A stretch of DNA of 64,000 bases from Acidimicrobiia bacterium. Its GTDB lineage: Bacteria > Actinomycetota > Acidimicrobiia > IMCC26256 > PALSA-610. The stretch is taken from assembly GCA_036271555.1 (NCBI GenBank), contig DATBAK010000049.1, positions 1 through 64,000 on the forward strand, read 5' to 3'. This document shows, in pieces, positions 17,156 through 27,668 of the stretch. Below the pieces are notes generated by a model. That model searched no databases. It was not told where the DNA came from and saw nothing but the letters and a program-made list of their open reading frames with translations. Numbering within the stretch: the first letter of the stretch is position 1; each line of letters starts with the position of its first letter. Position numbers and translations under genes: made by a program.

Positions 17156-18007
17156 CTACGGGGAAGTGGTCGTCGTCGGGGCGACCGTGGTGGTGGGCGT
17201 GGCGGCCGCGCCGACCGTGATCGTGACCGGCGCGATCGCGTCCACGCGACCGGCGATCGCGAGGTTCGACAGTCCGTCGGAACGGTCGAGGATCACGACC
17301 TCACACGTCACCGTGCCGATGTCGTCGGCCGTGGGCGTGAACGTCTCGGATTCGCCGATGCCCGAACCGCTCGCGAGCGGCGCGCTCCAACTGGGCACGA
17401 ACAGGTGGTCGGATCCGAGCGGAACCAGTGGCCGCCCGCCGGCGTCGAGCGGCGCGCACACGAGAGCGACGACGTCGGGATTGGGGACGTCGACCTCCTG
17501 CCCCAACGTCGGGTTGTCGTCGGGCACGATGTCGTGAGCGCTGCGGTTGCGGATCGCCCACCCGACCGTCACGGGTCGGCCGACGGTCGCGGTCGTCGGC
17601 GCGGCGACGAGGATGCCGTCGAGGTCCGCGGCACTCGGATTGGTGCTCGGCTGCGCGGCCGAGGTCGGCTGGGTCGGTGCCGACGTCGTCGGCGACCCGA
17701 CCGGTGGGGGAGATGGCGACGTGCCGAGTGTCGGGGCGGTCGTCGTGAACGCCGGGCCGACCGCGGTCGTGGACGGCGTGGTCGTCGTCGTCTCGTCGGG
17801 GCGCGCGCCGGCCGCGGCCGGGTGTCGGTCGGAGCTCGCGCGTCCGAGCGCGAACGCGCCGCTCACCGCGGCGAGCACGGCGACGACGGCCGCGAGCGCG
17901 ACGACCTGGCGCTGGCGATGCCGGCGGCGGCGGCGGGCGAGGTCGCCGAGGTCGAACGGTGGAGTCGCGCCGACGGAGTCGTCGAGAAGGTCGTGGAGGT
18001 CAGGCAT
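17156..18007 (-). CDS. Single-pass membrane protein with Thr/Pro linker (possible ECF anti-sigma, copy 1)
   Basis: 283-residue paralogue of the 16313-17119 product. It has the same N-terminus (LHDLLDDSVGATPPF, RRRRRHRQRQ), one TM segment (about 36-55), a long Thr/Ser/Pro linker, an extracellular domain with TVGRPVTVGWAIRNRSAHDI and cysteines at two sites, and a Thr-rich tail. It overlaps the end of the sigma gene by 8 nt, implying co-translation and a physical partnership. It resembles neither ZAS nor RskA anti-sigma factors in detail. Confidence 0.72.
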   Translation of the reverse strand: MPDLHDLLDDSVGATPPFDLGDLARRRRRHRQRQVVALAAVVAVLAAVSGAFALGRASSDRHPAAAGARPDETTTTTPSTTAVGPAFTTTAPTLGTSPSPPPVGSPTTSAPTQPTSAAQPSTNPSAADLDGILVAAPTTATVGRPVTVGWAIRNRSAHDIVPDDNPTLGQEVDVPNPDVVALVCAPLDAGGRPLVPLGSDHLFVPSWSAPLASGSGIGESETFTPTADDIGTVTCEVVILDRSDGLSNLAIAGRVDAIAPVTITVGAAATPTTTVAPTTTTSP

Positions 18008-18524
18008 GATCGAGCTCGGGGTTCGGGATCGTGAGATCGAGGTCGGCGGTGAGCCGGGCGCGGAGGTTGGCGACGGCCTGGCTCGTGAGCGCCTTCACCG
18101 TGCCTTCGGCGCAGCCCATGACGGCCGCGGTGTCGGCGACGGAGAAGTCGTTGAAGTAGCGGAGCACGATCGCGGCGCGCTGGCGCGGGGGCAGGGTCGC
18201 GACCGCAGCGCGTACCGCGAGGGCGTCGGTGGGATCGTGGTCGGGCGGGGGGTCGACGTCGGCGAGCTCGGCGATGCGACGCGCGACGCGCAGGCGCCGG
18301 AAGCCGGACTTCGCGAGGTTGAACGCGACGCGCAGGGCCCAGCGGTCGGGCCGCTCCATCGTCGACACCGAAGCCCAGTTGCGCCAGACCCGCAGCAGTG
18401 TCTCTTGGGTCAGGTCCTCCGCGGTCTCGCGGCTGCCGCAGTAGAGGAAGAGGGCGCCGTAGAGCGCGCGGTGGTGCGCCTCGCAGAACCCGGCGACGTC
18501 GTCGCTGTCCCACATGGCGGGCAC
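18000..18524 (-). CDS. ECF RNA polymerase sigma factor
   Basis: 174-residue sigma-70 family protein with only regions 2 and 4. Region 2 contains SRETAEDLTQETLLRVWRNW, and region 4 contains LPPRQRAAIVLRYFNDFSVADTAAVMGCAEGTVKALTSQA with a recognisable helix-turn-helix. The start is GTG 18524 or ATG 18515. The gene heads an operon with two paralogous single-pass membrane proteins, the usual sigma/anti-sigma layout but with the partner duplicated. No autoregulatory promoter was recognised upstream. Confidence 0.92.
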   Translation of the reverse strand: MPAMWDSDDVAGFCEAHHRALYGALFLYCGSRETAEDLTQETLLRVWRNWASVSTMERPDRWALRVAFNLAKSGFRRLRVARRIAELADVDPPPDHDPTDALAVRAAVATLPPRQRAAIVLRYFNDFSVADTAAVMGCAEGTVKALTSQAVANLRARLTADLDLTIPNPELDHA

Positions 18525-18555
18525 AGTGACAGAACGCCCCTCCTGGGGAAAGGGT

Positions 18556-19440
18556 TTAGGTCGACGCGGCCATCGTGTCGAAGTTCGGGCGCCGCAGGTG
18601 GGCGGTCTGCTGGGCGATCGCGAGGAGGTTGCCGGCCTCGTCCCAGAGCTCGGTCGGGCCGGTCGCGTAGCCGTCGCCGCAGTGCCAGCACCGCATGTGC
18701 TGCAGCACCCAGCGCCCGACCGGCGGGCGGATGAAGCGGATGCCGATCTCGAGGCTGAGGCTCATGAAGTGCCGGGCCTGGCCGCCGAGGCCCTGACCGA
18801 TCGCGGGGCCGATCGAGTCCGAAGGCACCGCGAGGGCGAGCATGTCGTACGAGCCGTTTGCCGTGCGCGGCTCGACCTTGAGCCGCGTCCACGCCGCGAA
18901 GCGCGCGGCCCCGGCCGGCGTCGACGCGTCGCGCAGGCCGAAGGGAAGCGCGGGCAGCCAGTCGGTCTGCTGGTGGAAGTTGATCTCCGGCCACGGGTCG
19001 TCGGCGGGACGCGGCGGAGCCTCGGCGCACGCGTCGGGCATCGCGACGTCGCGCGGGAACTCGACGTCGCGGAACGCGAGGTCGGTGTCGTGCGGACGCC
19101 CGAACACACCGTGCGTGCGCAGCGCGACTCCCTCGGTGCCGGGCACGAACAGATTGCTGCCCACTTGCGCGGCGCCGCGCCCGTTGCGCAGGACTTCGAC
19201 GTCGACCTCGATCGGTCCGCACGGCACCGGCGCGCAGAAGATCGCGTTCGCGGTGACGAGCGGCAGCTCCGGTCGCGCGAGGTGCGCTTCCATCGTGCGC
19301 AGCGCCGCGGTCATCGTGACGCCGCCGAACGCGTAGACGACACGCCACGCTTCGGGAATCGCCCCGCAGTAGCGACCGGGTCGATCCGGATCGGCTTCGA
19401 GGGTCGTGTCGCGGAGCAGGTCGCCGGGCGCGACGGTCAT
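18556..19440 (-). CDS. Thioesterase-superfamily acyl-CoA thioesterase (TesB-like)
   Basis: 294-residue double-hotdog protein. The N-terminal half has RVVYAFGGVTMTAALRTMEAHLA and ANAIFCAPVPCGPIEVDVEVLR. The C-terminal half has RHFMSLSLEIGIRFIRPP and an HMRCWHCGDGYATGPTELWDEAGNLLAIAQQT strand pair. The start at 19440 has AAGGACC 3 nt upstream as Shine-Dalgarno; the in-frame codon at 19509 is less likely. It is divergent from pirin. The substrate is an acyl-CoA by family, identity unknown. Confidence 0.8.
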   Translation of the reverse strand: MTVAPGDLLRDTTLEADPDRPGRYCGAIPEAWRVVYAFGGVTMTAALRTMEAHLARPELPLVTANAIFCAPVPCGPIEVDVEVLRNGRGAAQVGSNLFVPGTEGVALRTHGVFGRPHDTDLAFRDVEFPRDVAMPDACAEAPPRPADDPWPEINFHQQTDWLPALPFGLRDASTPAGAARFAAWTRLKVEPRTANGSYDMLALAVPSDSIGPAIGQGLGGQARHFMSLSLEIGIRFIRPPVGRWVLQHMRCWHCGDGYATGPTELWDEAGNLLAIAQQTAHLRRPNFDTMAAST

Positions 19441-19558
19441 GAGGGTCCTTCGGTCGGGGGTGCGCCAGTCTGGGCCGTGAGCTCTCGGTGCCGCACACCG
19501 ATCACTCATAGTCGTTCAAATCTGAAATATCTTCTGCGCCGTAGCGTTGGAAACTGCC

Positions 19559-20440
19559 ATGACCGAGACCTTGACCGCAGTCCGTCCCGTTGCCGCCGTC
19601 GTCGATGCCGTCGAGACTCTCGAAGGGGGCGGCTTCCTGGTCCACCGGCCGTTCCCGACCGCGGCCCTCGACCTGCTCGACCCGTTCCTCCTCCTCGACG
19701 AGATGGGGCCGGCCGACGTCGCGCCGGGTGAGGCGGTCGGCGCGCCCGATCACCCGCATCGCGGCTTCGAGACGGTGACCTACATGCTCGAGGGCGAGTT
19801 CGAGCACCGCGACTCCGCGGGTCATCACGGCGTCATCCACGCGGGCGACGTGCAGTGGATGACCGCGGGTTCCGGTGTCGTGCACTCCGAGATGCCGGGC
19901 GCGCAGCTGCAGCGTGAAGGCGGCCGCACGCACGGCCTGCAGCTGTGGGTCAATCTCCCGCGCGCCGACAAGATGACCGTGCCGCGCTACCAAGATCTGC
20001 GCGCCGTCGACATCCCGACCGTCGAGCGCGACGGCTTCTCGGCGAAGGTGATCGCGGGCGACGCGCTCGGCGTGTCGGGTCCCGCGAGCACGCATGTGCC
20101 GATCCTCTACGTGCACGTGCGTGTCGACGCGGGCGCCGTGCTCGAGCTTCCGATCGCGCACGACGCCAACGCGTTCGCGTACGTGCTGGAAGGCAGTGGC
20201 GACTTCGACGGCACCGCGGCCGGGCGCGCGCAGATGGTCGTGCTCGGCGCGGGCGGCGACGGCGTGCGCATCGCCGGCGGCCCCGACGGTGTCGAGCTCG
20301 TGGTGCTCGCGGGGCGCCCGCTGCACGAGCCGGTTGCCCGTTACGGCCCCTTCGTGATGAACACCAAGGCCGAGCTCATCGAGGCGTTCGAGGACTACCA
20401 AGCTGGCCGGATGGGAGAGATCGGGTCGACCGGGAGGTAA
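19559..20440 (+). CDS. Pirin family protein
   Basis: Bicupin metalloprotein of 293 residues. The N-terminal cupin carries the pirin signature with its metal ligands: [15 protein letters not shown] (two His), [18 protein letters not shown] and VVHSEMP. The second half is the pirin C-terminal domain. Pirins bind iron, and some have quercetinase or regulatory roles; the role here is unknown. I chose the ATG at 19559, since the upstream TTG at 19547 has no support. It is followed by typA after a promoter at 20438. Confidence 0.9.
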   Translation: MTETLTAVRPVAAVVDAVETLEGGGFLVHRPFPTAALDLLDPFLLLDEMGPADVAPGEAVGAPDHPHRGFETVTYMLEGEFEHRDSAGHHGVIHAGDVQWMTAGSGVVHSEMPGAQLQREGGRTHGLQLWVNLPRADKMTVPRYQDLRAVDIPTVERDGFSAKVIAGDALGVSGPASTHVPILYVHVRVDAGAVLELPIAHDANAFAYVLEGSGDFDGTAAGRAQMVVLGAGGDGVRIAGGPDGVELVVLAGRPLHEPVARYGPFVMNTKAELIEAFEDYQAGRMGEIGSTGR

Positions 20441-20443
20441 AAT
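20438..20443 (+). promoter_or_regulatory. Probable -10 box of typA
   Basis: TAAAAT spans the end of the pirin gene and the short pirin-typA gap. Transcription would start near 20450, leaving a leader of about 23 nt that contains the GGAAAGG Shine-Dalgarno of typA. Confidence 0.5.
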
Positions 20444-20472
20444 CCTCGGTCCCCCCGGAAAGGTTTGTCCTT

Positions 20473-22308
<1,836 letters not shown>

Positions 22309-22314
22309 CGCGCG

Positions 22315-22770
22315 TCAACCGGTCGCACCCACCGCGGACGCGCGCGACGGACACACGGGATCGGCGGCGCGGGCGAACCAGACGCCGGTGTTGCCCTCGG
22401 TGTTCGACATCGTGCCCTTGCGGTGCCGCAGGTCGAACCCGTCGTGGCCGTTGCGGAAGCCGACGTACGCGCCGTGCTGGTCGTCGGCGTAGTCGAACGC
22501 CATCGTGAACGTGTTGTTCTTCTTCGTCCACGTCACCTGGAGGCCGCCGCACGCGAAGTTGCCCGTGTGGTCCGCGTACAGATCGAGCGGGTAGACGATC
22601 CAGCGCTGCGAGTCCGCCCACTTGAAGTGGATCGAGTAGTGACCGGCGATGCACGACGCCGGGCAGCCGCCGTCGGCCGCGCCCGCGGGCGCCGCCGACG
22701 CGATCGTCGGCCCTGCGAGCGTGAGTAGCGCGATGCCGATGACCAACCCGCGCGAGAACGTCCGCCGCAT
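22315..22770 (-). CDS. Small secreted protein of unknown function
   Basis: 151 residues with a clear signal peptide (MRRTFSRGLVIGIALLTLAGPTIASA, cleavage near AAP). The mature part is about 120 residues and contains four cysteines (GGCPASC, NFACGG, DPVCPS), which may form two disulfides. Aromatic-rich strands (HYSIHFKWADSQRWIVYP, KNNTFTMAFDYADD) suggest a small beta barrel. I do not recognise the family. A strong GAGGGGAT Shine-Dalgarno precedes the ATG. Confidence 0.75.
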   Translation of the reverse strand: MRRTFSRGLVIGIALLTLAGPTIASAAPAGAADGGCPASCIAGHYSIHFKWADSQRWIVYPLDLYADHTGNFACGGLQVTWTKKNNTFTMAFDYADDQHGAYVGFRNGHDGFDLRHRKGTMSNTEGNTGVWFARAADPVCPSRASAVGATG

Positions 22771-22803
22771 CCTTCGATCCCCTCCGTCGACGAGCGCGGA
22801 ACG

Positions 22804-23307
22804 CTAGCGGTGGCGGGCGTCGCGGGCGAGATAGGCCTCGAGCGCGGCCGCTTCGAGGTCGAGGCGGCGCATGATCCCCGGCGCGAGCGAGCGCTCGGCA
22901 CGGCCGCCGATGACGGGAACCTTGACGCGCAGCTCGCCGTCGAGGATGCGTAGGCACTGGCCACCGTCGGCGTCGTGCATCCGGAACGTGCCCGTGCAGC
23001 TGACCGGGACGACCCCGATCTCGGGTGCGACGGTCAACGCGCACGAGCGCGCGCCGGCGTCGACGACGAGCCGTTGCACCCAGGTGACGCGGTCGTGGCC
23101 GACGATGCGGCGCGCGATCGGATCGAGCCGGCCCGTGTACGTGAAGCGGAGGTGGACGTCGGTCGTCGCGCCCGTCTCGGTGCGCACGAGCAGCTCGGGG
23201 CGTTCGAGGTCCGGGAGGTCGAGCGTCGCGTAGAACTCGGTGTCGGCCATGCCCACGCAGACGGCTGCCGCGGACGCCGAGAAGATGTGGCTCGCGTGGA
23301 GCTTCAC
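22804..23307 (-). CDS. DUF2505 family protein
   Basis: 167-residue actinobacterial protein of the START/SRPBCC-like DUF2505 family. The visible pattern is an N-terminal HASHIFSASAAAV, FYATLDLPDLERPELLVRTE and a C-terminal PVIGGRAERSLAPGIMRRLDLEAAALEAYL helix. Such proteins may bind hydrophobic ligands; function unknown. The GTG start at 23307 overlaps the stop of the DUF3817 gene (GTGA), so the two are translationally coupled. The longer in-frame upstream extension lies inside that gene and is rejected. Confidence 0.85.
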   Translation of the reverse strand: MKLHASHIFSASAAAVCVGMADTEFYATLDLPDLERPELLVRTETGATTDVHLRFTYTGRLDPIARRIVGHDRVTWVQRLVVDAGARSCALTVAPEIGVVPVSCTGTFRMHDADGGQCLRILDGELRVKVPVIGGRAERSLAPGIMRRLDLEAAALEAYLARDARHR

Positions 23308-23651
23308 CGCGACATGTGCGCCGGCGCCGGCGTAGACGCCGGGTGCGGCGCACCGTCGCGCCGGATGCGCTCGTAGACGAGCACCGCGCCGATCGGGCCC
23401 GTCAGCAGCGCGACGAGCACGAATTTCCACGTCCAGTGCATCGGCCGCGCGATGAACACGACCATCGTCGCGAAGGCGAGGAAGATCCAGCCGTGGAAGA
23501 AGCCCATGACCTTCGTGCCGATCATGTTGTGCAGGATCCCCCAGAAGAGGAAGAGCAGCACGTAGGAGATCGTCTCGACGAACGCGCACCACTTCAGCTG
23601 CTCGGCCTTGCGGTCCAGCTCGGTCTGCGGGTCGTCGGCGTACTCGACCAT
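23304..23651 (-). CDS. DUF3817 family integral membrane protein
   Basis: 115-residue protein with three predicted TM segments (ETISYVLLFLFWGIL, GFFHGWIFLAFATMVVFIA, WTWKFVLVALLTGPIGAVLVYE). The ISYVLLF and HGWIF blocks are typical of the actinobacterial DUF3817 family; function unknown. The ATG at 23651 is 7 nt downstream of TATCCT (reverse of 23659-23664), a leaderless arrangement. It is co-translated with the DUF2505 gene. Confidence 0.87.
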   Translation of the reverse strand: MVEYADDPQTELDRKAEQLKWCAFVETISYVLLFLFWGILHNMIGTKVMGFFHGWIFLAFATMVVFIARPMHWTWKFVLVALLTGPIGAVLVYERIRRDGAPHPASTPAPAHMSR

Positions 23652-23733
23652 CACGGTCAGGATACGAGGACGTGACTCGCCAACGCTGCTCGGGACATCA
23701 TGCGGCCGACCGCAGCGCGAATGGGAGCCCACA

Positions 23734-24588
23734 ATGACGAATGCCGACCTCACCGACGTCGAGCAGGAAGAGCTGGCGAAGGCGAACGAGTCGGGCCGGC
23801 GGCCGGTCGTCTTCGTCCACGGGCTCTGGCTGTTGCCGAACAGCTGGGAGCGGTGGCGCGCCGTCTTCGAGGACGCGGGCTTCGCGACCGTCGTGCCCGG
23901 TTGGCCCGACGACCCGAACACCGTCGACGAGGCGAAGGCGCATCCCGAGGTCTTCGCGCACAAGAGCGTCGGACAGATCGCCGACCACTTCGAATACGCG
24001 ATCTCGAAGCTGACGCGCCGCCCGGCGGTGATCGGCCACTCGTTCGGCGGGTTGCTCACGCAGATCCTCGCGGGCCGTGGCGTCTCGGACGCGTCGGTCG
24101 CGATCGACCCGGCGCCGTTCCGCGGCGTGCTGCCGCTGCCGATCTCGGCGCTGAAGTCGGCTTCGCCGGTGCTCGGCAATCCGCGCAACCGCAGCCGTGC
24201 CGTGCCGCTCACGTACGACCAGTTCCGCTTTGCGTTCGCGAACGCCCTGAGCGAGGCCGAGGCGCACGAGCTCTACAACACGTTCGCGGTGCCGGGCTCG
24301 GGCGTGCCGCTGTTCCAGGCCGCGGCCGCGAACCTGAACCCGTGGACCGAGGTGAAGGTGCAGACCAAGAACGCCGACCGCGGTCCGCTCCTCGTCATCG
24401 AAGGCGAGGTCGACCACACCGTGCCGTGGGCGGTCGCGAACGCGTCGTACAAGAAGCAACGGCGCAACGAGGGCGTGACCGAGATCGTGAAGATGGCCGG
24501 CCGCGGGCACTCGTTGACGATCGACCACGGCTGGCGTGAGGTCGCGCAGACCGCGCTCGACTTCGTGCAGCGATTCGTTCAGCCGTGA
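23734..24588 (+). CDS. Alpha/beta hydrolase
   Basis: 284-residue alpha/beta-fold hydrolase. The oxyanion-side motif VVFVHGLW (25-32), nucleophile elbow G101-HSFGG with Ser103, acid-loop IEGEVDHTVP, and histidine GRGHS are all visible, so the catalytic triad is complete. No signal peptide. The ATG at 23734 follows a GGGAG Shine-Dalgarno. The substrate is unknown; in this setting an ester or lactone is plausible. Confidence 0.87.
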   Translation: MTNADLTDVEQEELAKANESGRRPVVFVHGLWLLPNSWERWRAVFEDAGFATVVPGWPDDPNTVDEAKAHPEVFAHKSVGQIADHFEYAISKLTRRPAVIGHSFGGLLTQILAGRGVSDASVAIDPAPFRGVLPLPISALKSASPVLGNPRNRSRAVPLTYDQFRFAFANALSEAEAHELYNTFAVPGSGVPLFQAAAANLNPWTEVKVQTKNADRGPLLVIEGEVDHTVPWAVANASYKKQRRNEGVTEIVKMAGRGHSLTIDHGWREVAQTALDFVQRFVQP

Positions 24589-24654
24589 CGCGCCTGCTCG
24601 CGCCGCGCGCCCCGGATCTGACGACCCGTCAGATCGGATGGGAGACTCGGCGTC

Positions 24655-25854
24655 GTGAGCACCCCTGCTGACTTCCCGAAGATCGTCAGCGTCGACGACC
24701 ACGTCGTCGAGCCTGCGCACCTGTTCGAGCAGTGGTTGCCGAAGCGGTTCGTCGAACGCGGCCCACACATCGAGCGGCACGGGCTCGGCGGGCTGAAGTT
24801 CGTCGGCGGGACGCGCTACGAGTACTCGCTGAGCGCCGACGGGCCGCCCTGCGACATCTGGTTCTACGAAGGCCTGATGTACCCGCACAAGCGTCACGTC
24901 GCCGCGGTCGGGTTCGAGCGCGACGACATGCAGCTCGTGCCGATCACGTACGACGAGATGCGGCCCGGCTGCTACGAGCCCCAGGCGCGCATGGACGACA
25001 ACGACCTCAACTGGGTCGACGTGTCGCTCTGCTTCCCGACGTTCCCGCGCTTCTGCGGACAGACCTTCCTCGAAGCGCAGGACAAGGAGCTCGCGCTCGC
25101 GTGCGTGCACGCGTACAACGACTGGATGGTCGAGGAGTGGTGCGGCGACAGCGGCGGCAAGCTCGTGCCGCTGTGTCTCATCCCGCTGTGGGACGTCGAG
25201 CTCGCGGCCGCAGAGATCCGGCGCAACGCGGCGCGCGGCGTGCGCGCGGTGTGCTTCAGCGAGATCCCGCCGAACCTCGGGCTGCCGAGCATCCACTCGG
25301 GCCAGTGGGATCCGTTCTTCGCAGCGTGTGAGCAGACGCAGACCGTCGTGTGCATGCACATCGGCTCGTCGTCGAAGATGCCGGCGACGTCGCCGGACGC
25401 GCCGGCCGCGGTGCAGGCGACGCTGAGCTTCGGCAACGCGATGGCGTCGCTCACCGACTTCCTGTTCTCGGGTGTGCTCGTGCGCTTTCCCGAGTTGAAG
25501 CTCGCGTACTCCGAAGGCCAGATCGGGTGGATCCCGTACATCCTCGAGCGCGCCGACGACGTGTGGGTCGAGCACCGCGCGTGGGGTGGCGTGCGCGACA
25601 TCGTGCCCGAGAAGCCGTCGAGCTATTACTACCGGCAGGTGTTCGGCTGCTTCTTCCGTGACCGGCACGGCATCGACTCGCTCGACAAGGTCGGCGTCGA
25701 CAACACCACGTTCGAGACCGACTATCCCCACACCGACTCGACGTGGCCGAACACGAAGCAGATCGCGATGGAGCTGTTCGGAGATCAGCCGGCCAATGTC
25801 GTGTACAAGCTCGCGCGCGGCAACGCGATCCGCATGCTCGGCCTCTCGCTCTAG
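24655..25854 (+). CDS. Amidohydrolase-superfamily protein (Amidohydro_2)
   Basis: 399-residue TIM-barrel metal enzyme related to ACMSD-type decarboxylases and hydrolases. The N-terminal motif SVDDHVVEP supplies part of the metal site; CMHIGSSS gives a histidine, and FETDYPHTDSTWP carries the terminal acidic residue of the barrel. The GTG start has GGGAG upstream. Two tandem thioesterase genes follow almost immediately, suggesting a small catabolic operon. Substrate unknown. Confidence 0.85.
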   Translation: MSTPADFPKIVSVDDHVVEPAHLFEQWLPKRFVERGPHIERHGLGGLKFVGGTRYEYSLSADGPPCDIWFYEGLMYPHKRHVAAVGFERDDMQLVPITYDEMRPGCYEPQARMDDNDLNWVDVSLCFPTFPRFCGQTFLEAQDKELALACVHAYNDWMVEEWCGDSGGKLVPLCLIPLWDVELAAAEIRRNAARGVRAVCFSEIPPNLGLPSIHSGQWDPFFAACEQTQTVVCMHIGSSSKMPATSPDAPAAVQATLSFGNAMASLTDFLFSGVLVRFPELKLAYSEGQIGWIPYILERADDVWVEHRAWGGVRDIVPEKPSSYYYRQVFGCFFRDRHGIDSLDKVGVDNTTFETDYPHTDSTWPNTKQIAMELFGDQPANVVYKLARGNAIRMLGLSL

Positions 25855-25863
25855 CTCCACGAG

Positions 25864-26688
25864 ATGGTCGTCGATTCCACCTATCCACCCGCGCAGCACA
25901 TGCTGCGCGACCTCGCGTTGAGCGTCGAGCACCACGAGGACGGGTCGAGCGTCGGCCGGCTGCCCGTCGTCGATGCCGTGCTCGACGACCATGGGCGCGT
26001 GCGCGCGGGTGTCGTGGCGACGTTGGTCGACGCGATCGGCGGCGGGTTGGCCGCGTACGCGGCGGCGCCGGGTTGGATCGCGACCGCCGATCTCGATCTG
26101 CAGCTCACCGGTACGCCGACCGACGCGTCGACGATCGACGCGCGCGGACGCGTGCTGCGCGCCGGTCGCTCGACGGTCGTGATCGCGGTCGACCTGCGCG
26201 TCGGCTCCGCCGAGCTCGGCCTCGCGACGATGACGTTCGCGGTGCTCCCGCGACGCGACTCGAATCCGGTGATGCCGGTCGATCGCGTGCGCGGCCCGCA
26301 GTCGTTCCTCGGCGGCGGCGACGGGTCCGGTTTCACGACTGGCGTGCTCGACGCGCTCGGCATCCGCACGGTCGACGGGGCGTGCGGTCACGTCGAGCTC
26401 GTCCCGAGCGGCTACGTCGAGAACTCGCTCGGCGCGGTTCAGGGCGGTGTCGTCGCGACGATCGCCGAGCGCGCGGCCGAGCTCGCGCTGTCGTCCGCGG
26501 CCGGCGTTGCGCTCGCGCCCGTCGGCCTGCAGATCACGTACTTGGCACTGGCGCGCGAAGGGCCGATCCGCGCGTCCGCCGAGGTGCTCGGTGTCGCGCC
26601 CGAGTGGGGGAGCGCGCGGGTCGAGCTGTTCGACGCCGGCGCCTCACGCCGGACCACCGTGGCGCGCGTCGCGGCGACGAGGATCTGA
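25864..26688 (+). CDS. Double-hotdog thioesterase, PaaI-like (first of tandem pair)
   Basis: 274-residue protein with two PaaI-type hotdog halves. Visible are RVRAGVVATLVDAIGGGLAAYAAAPGWIATADLDLQL in the first half and GAVQGGVVATIAERAAELAL with PVGLQITYLA in the second. The second half keeps the pattern in which an acidic residue follows the GGV helix start. It is paralogous to the next gene, whose ATG overlaps its TGA (TGATG). Probably a cytoplasmic acyl-CoA thioesterase. Confidence 0.8.
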   Translation: MVVDSTYPPAQHMLRDLALSVEHHEDGSSVGRLPVVDAVLDDHGRVRAGVVATLVDAIGGGLAAYAAAPGWIATADLDLQLTGTPTDASTIDARGRVLRAGRSTVVIAVDLRVGSAELGLATMTFAVLPRRDSNPVMPVDRVRGPQSFLGGGDGSGFTTGVLDALGIRTVDGACGHVELVPSGYVENSLGAVQGGVVATIAERAAELALSSAAGVALAPVGLQITYLALAREGPIRASAEVLGVAPEWGSARVELFDAGASRRTTVARVAATRI

Positions 26689-27530
26689 TGGAGATCACGG
26701 ACGAAGGGCGGAGCGTCGCGCGGTTCGTCGGTGTCGACCTGCACGAGGTCGGCGACTGGGAGCAGGGCGAGGTCATCGGCGAGGCGAGCTCACCGCTGCA
26801 CGATCACCTGCGTGCGCCGGGCGGCGGTATCCGTTCCGGTGCGCTGCTCACGCTGTGCGACAACGTCGGCGGGTTCTGCGCCGGGCTCGCGGCGCTGCCC
26901 GACGGTTGGGTCGTGTCGACGAACCTCACGCTCACGATCGCGCCACCGGTCGTCGTCGGCCCGCTGCGGCTGCGTTCGACGGTGTTGCGCGCGGGCAAGG
27001 CCGCGATCGTCACCGACATCCGGGTCACGGACGCCGGCCGCGAGGGCGCGATCGTCGGCGATGCGGTGCTCACGTCGGCGGTGCTCATCCCCGAGGGCGG
27101 TCCGCCGCGCTGGCCGCGGCCCGCGCACATGCAGGCGCCGCCACCCGACGGCACGCTGCCCTCGTTCGTCGACTGGCTCGGGATCCGCGATGTCGAGGGC
27201 GAGCCGGCCGGCGTGGTCGAGCTCGACGCGGTCGACGGCGTGCGCAACCCGTGGGGGATCGTGCACGGCGGTGTCACGGCCGCGTTGGTCGACTTCGCGT
27301 CGGAGCGCGCGGCCGCGGCCGTGCTCGGTACGGCTCCCGACGCGCTCGTGACCTCCGACGTCGCGCTGCACTTTCTCTCGCCGTCGCGCGTCGGTCCGGT
27401 GCGCGCGTCCGCCATGGTCGTCGGCGAGCGCGCCGACGGCGTCGTGCTGCGCGTCGAGGTGCGCGACACGGGCCTCGACCGCGTCGCGGCGCACGCGGTC
27501 GTGAGCGTGCGCCCGCGTTCGACTTCCTGA
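26688..27530 (+). CDS. Double-hotdog thioesterase, PaaI-like (second of tandem pair)
   Basis: 280-residue paralogue of the previous product. The first half has GGIRSGALLTLCDNVGGFCAG and WVVSTNLTLTIAPP. The second half has WGIVHGGVTAALVDFASERAA and VTSDVALHFLSPSRVGPVRA, a good PaaI pattern. The start overlaps the previous stop by one base, so expression is coupled and the two products may act together as a hetero-oligomer. Ends 64 nt before a convergent alternative-pairing hairpin. Confidence 0.8.
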   Translation: MEITDEGRSVARFVGVDLHEVGDWEQGEVIGEASSPLHDHLRAPGGGIRSGALLTLCDNVGGFCAGLAALPDGWVVSTNLTLTIAPPVVVGPLRLRSTVLRAGKAAIVTDIRVTDAGREGAIVGDAVLTSAVLIPEGGPPRWPRPAHMQAPPPDGTLPSFVDWLGIRDVEGEPAGVVELDAVDGVRNPWGIVHGGVTAALVDFASERAAAAVLGTAPDALVTSDVALHFLSPSRVGPVRASAMVVGERADGVVLRVEVRDTGLDRVAAHAVVSVRPRSTS

Positions 27531-27593
27531 CTCGGACTGTCGCCGGCCCGTCGGGCGGCTCCGCGGAACCGCGCGCCCGTGGCTCCGGAAAGT

Positions 27594-27635
27594 CCATTTG
27601 CGCGATGTGTCCAAATGGAAGCAACGCGCAAATGG
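27594..27635. terminator. Convergent-gene hairpin with alternative pairing
   Basis: CCATTTGCGCG (27594-27604) pairs perfectly with CGCGCAAATGG (27625-27635). A central CCAAATGG (27611-27618) can instead pair with CCATTTG of the left arm. It lies between the ends of the thioesterase (plus) and the MFS gene (minus) and probably ends both transcripts. No T tract. Confidence 0.6.
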
Positions 27636-27668
27636 GCGTTTCGGCGCGCGAGATGGCGCGGCCCGGTG

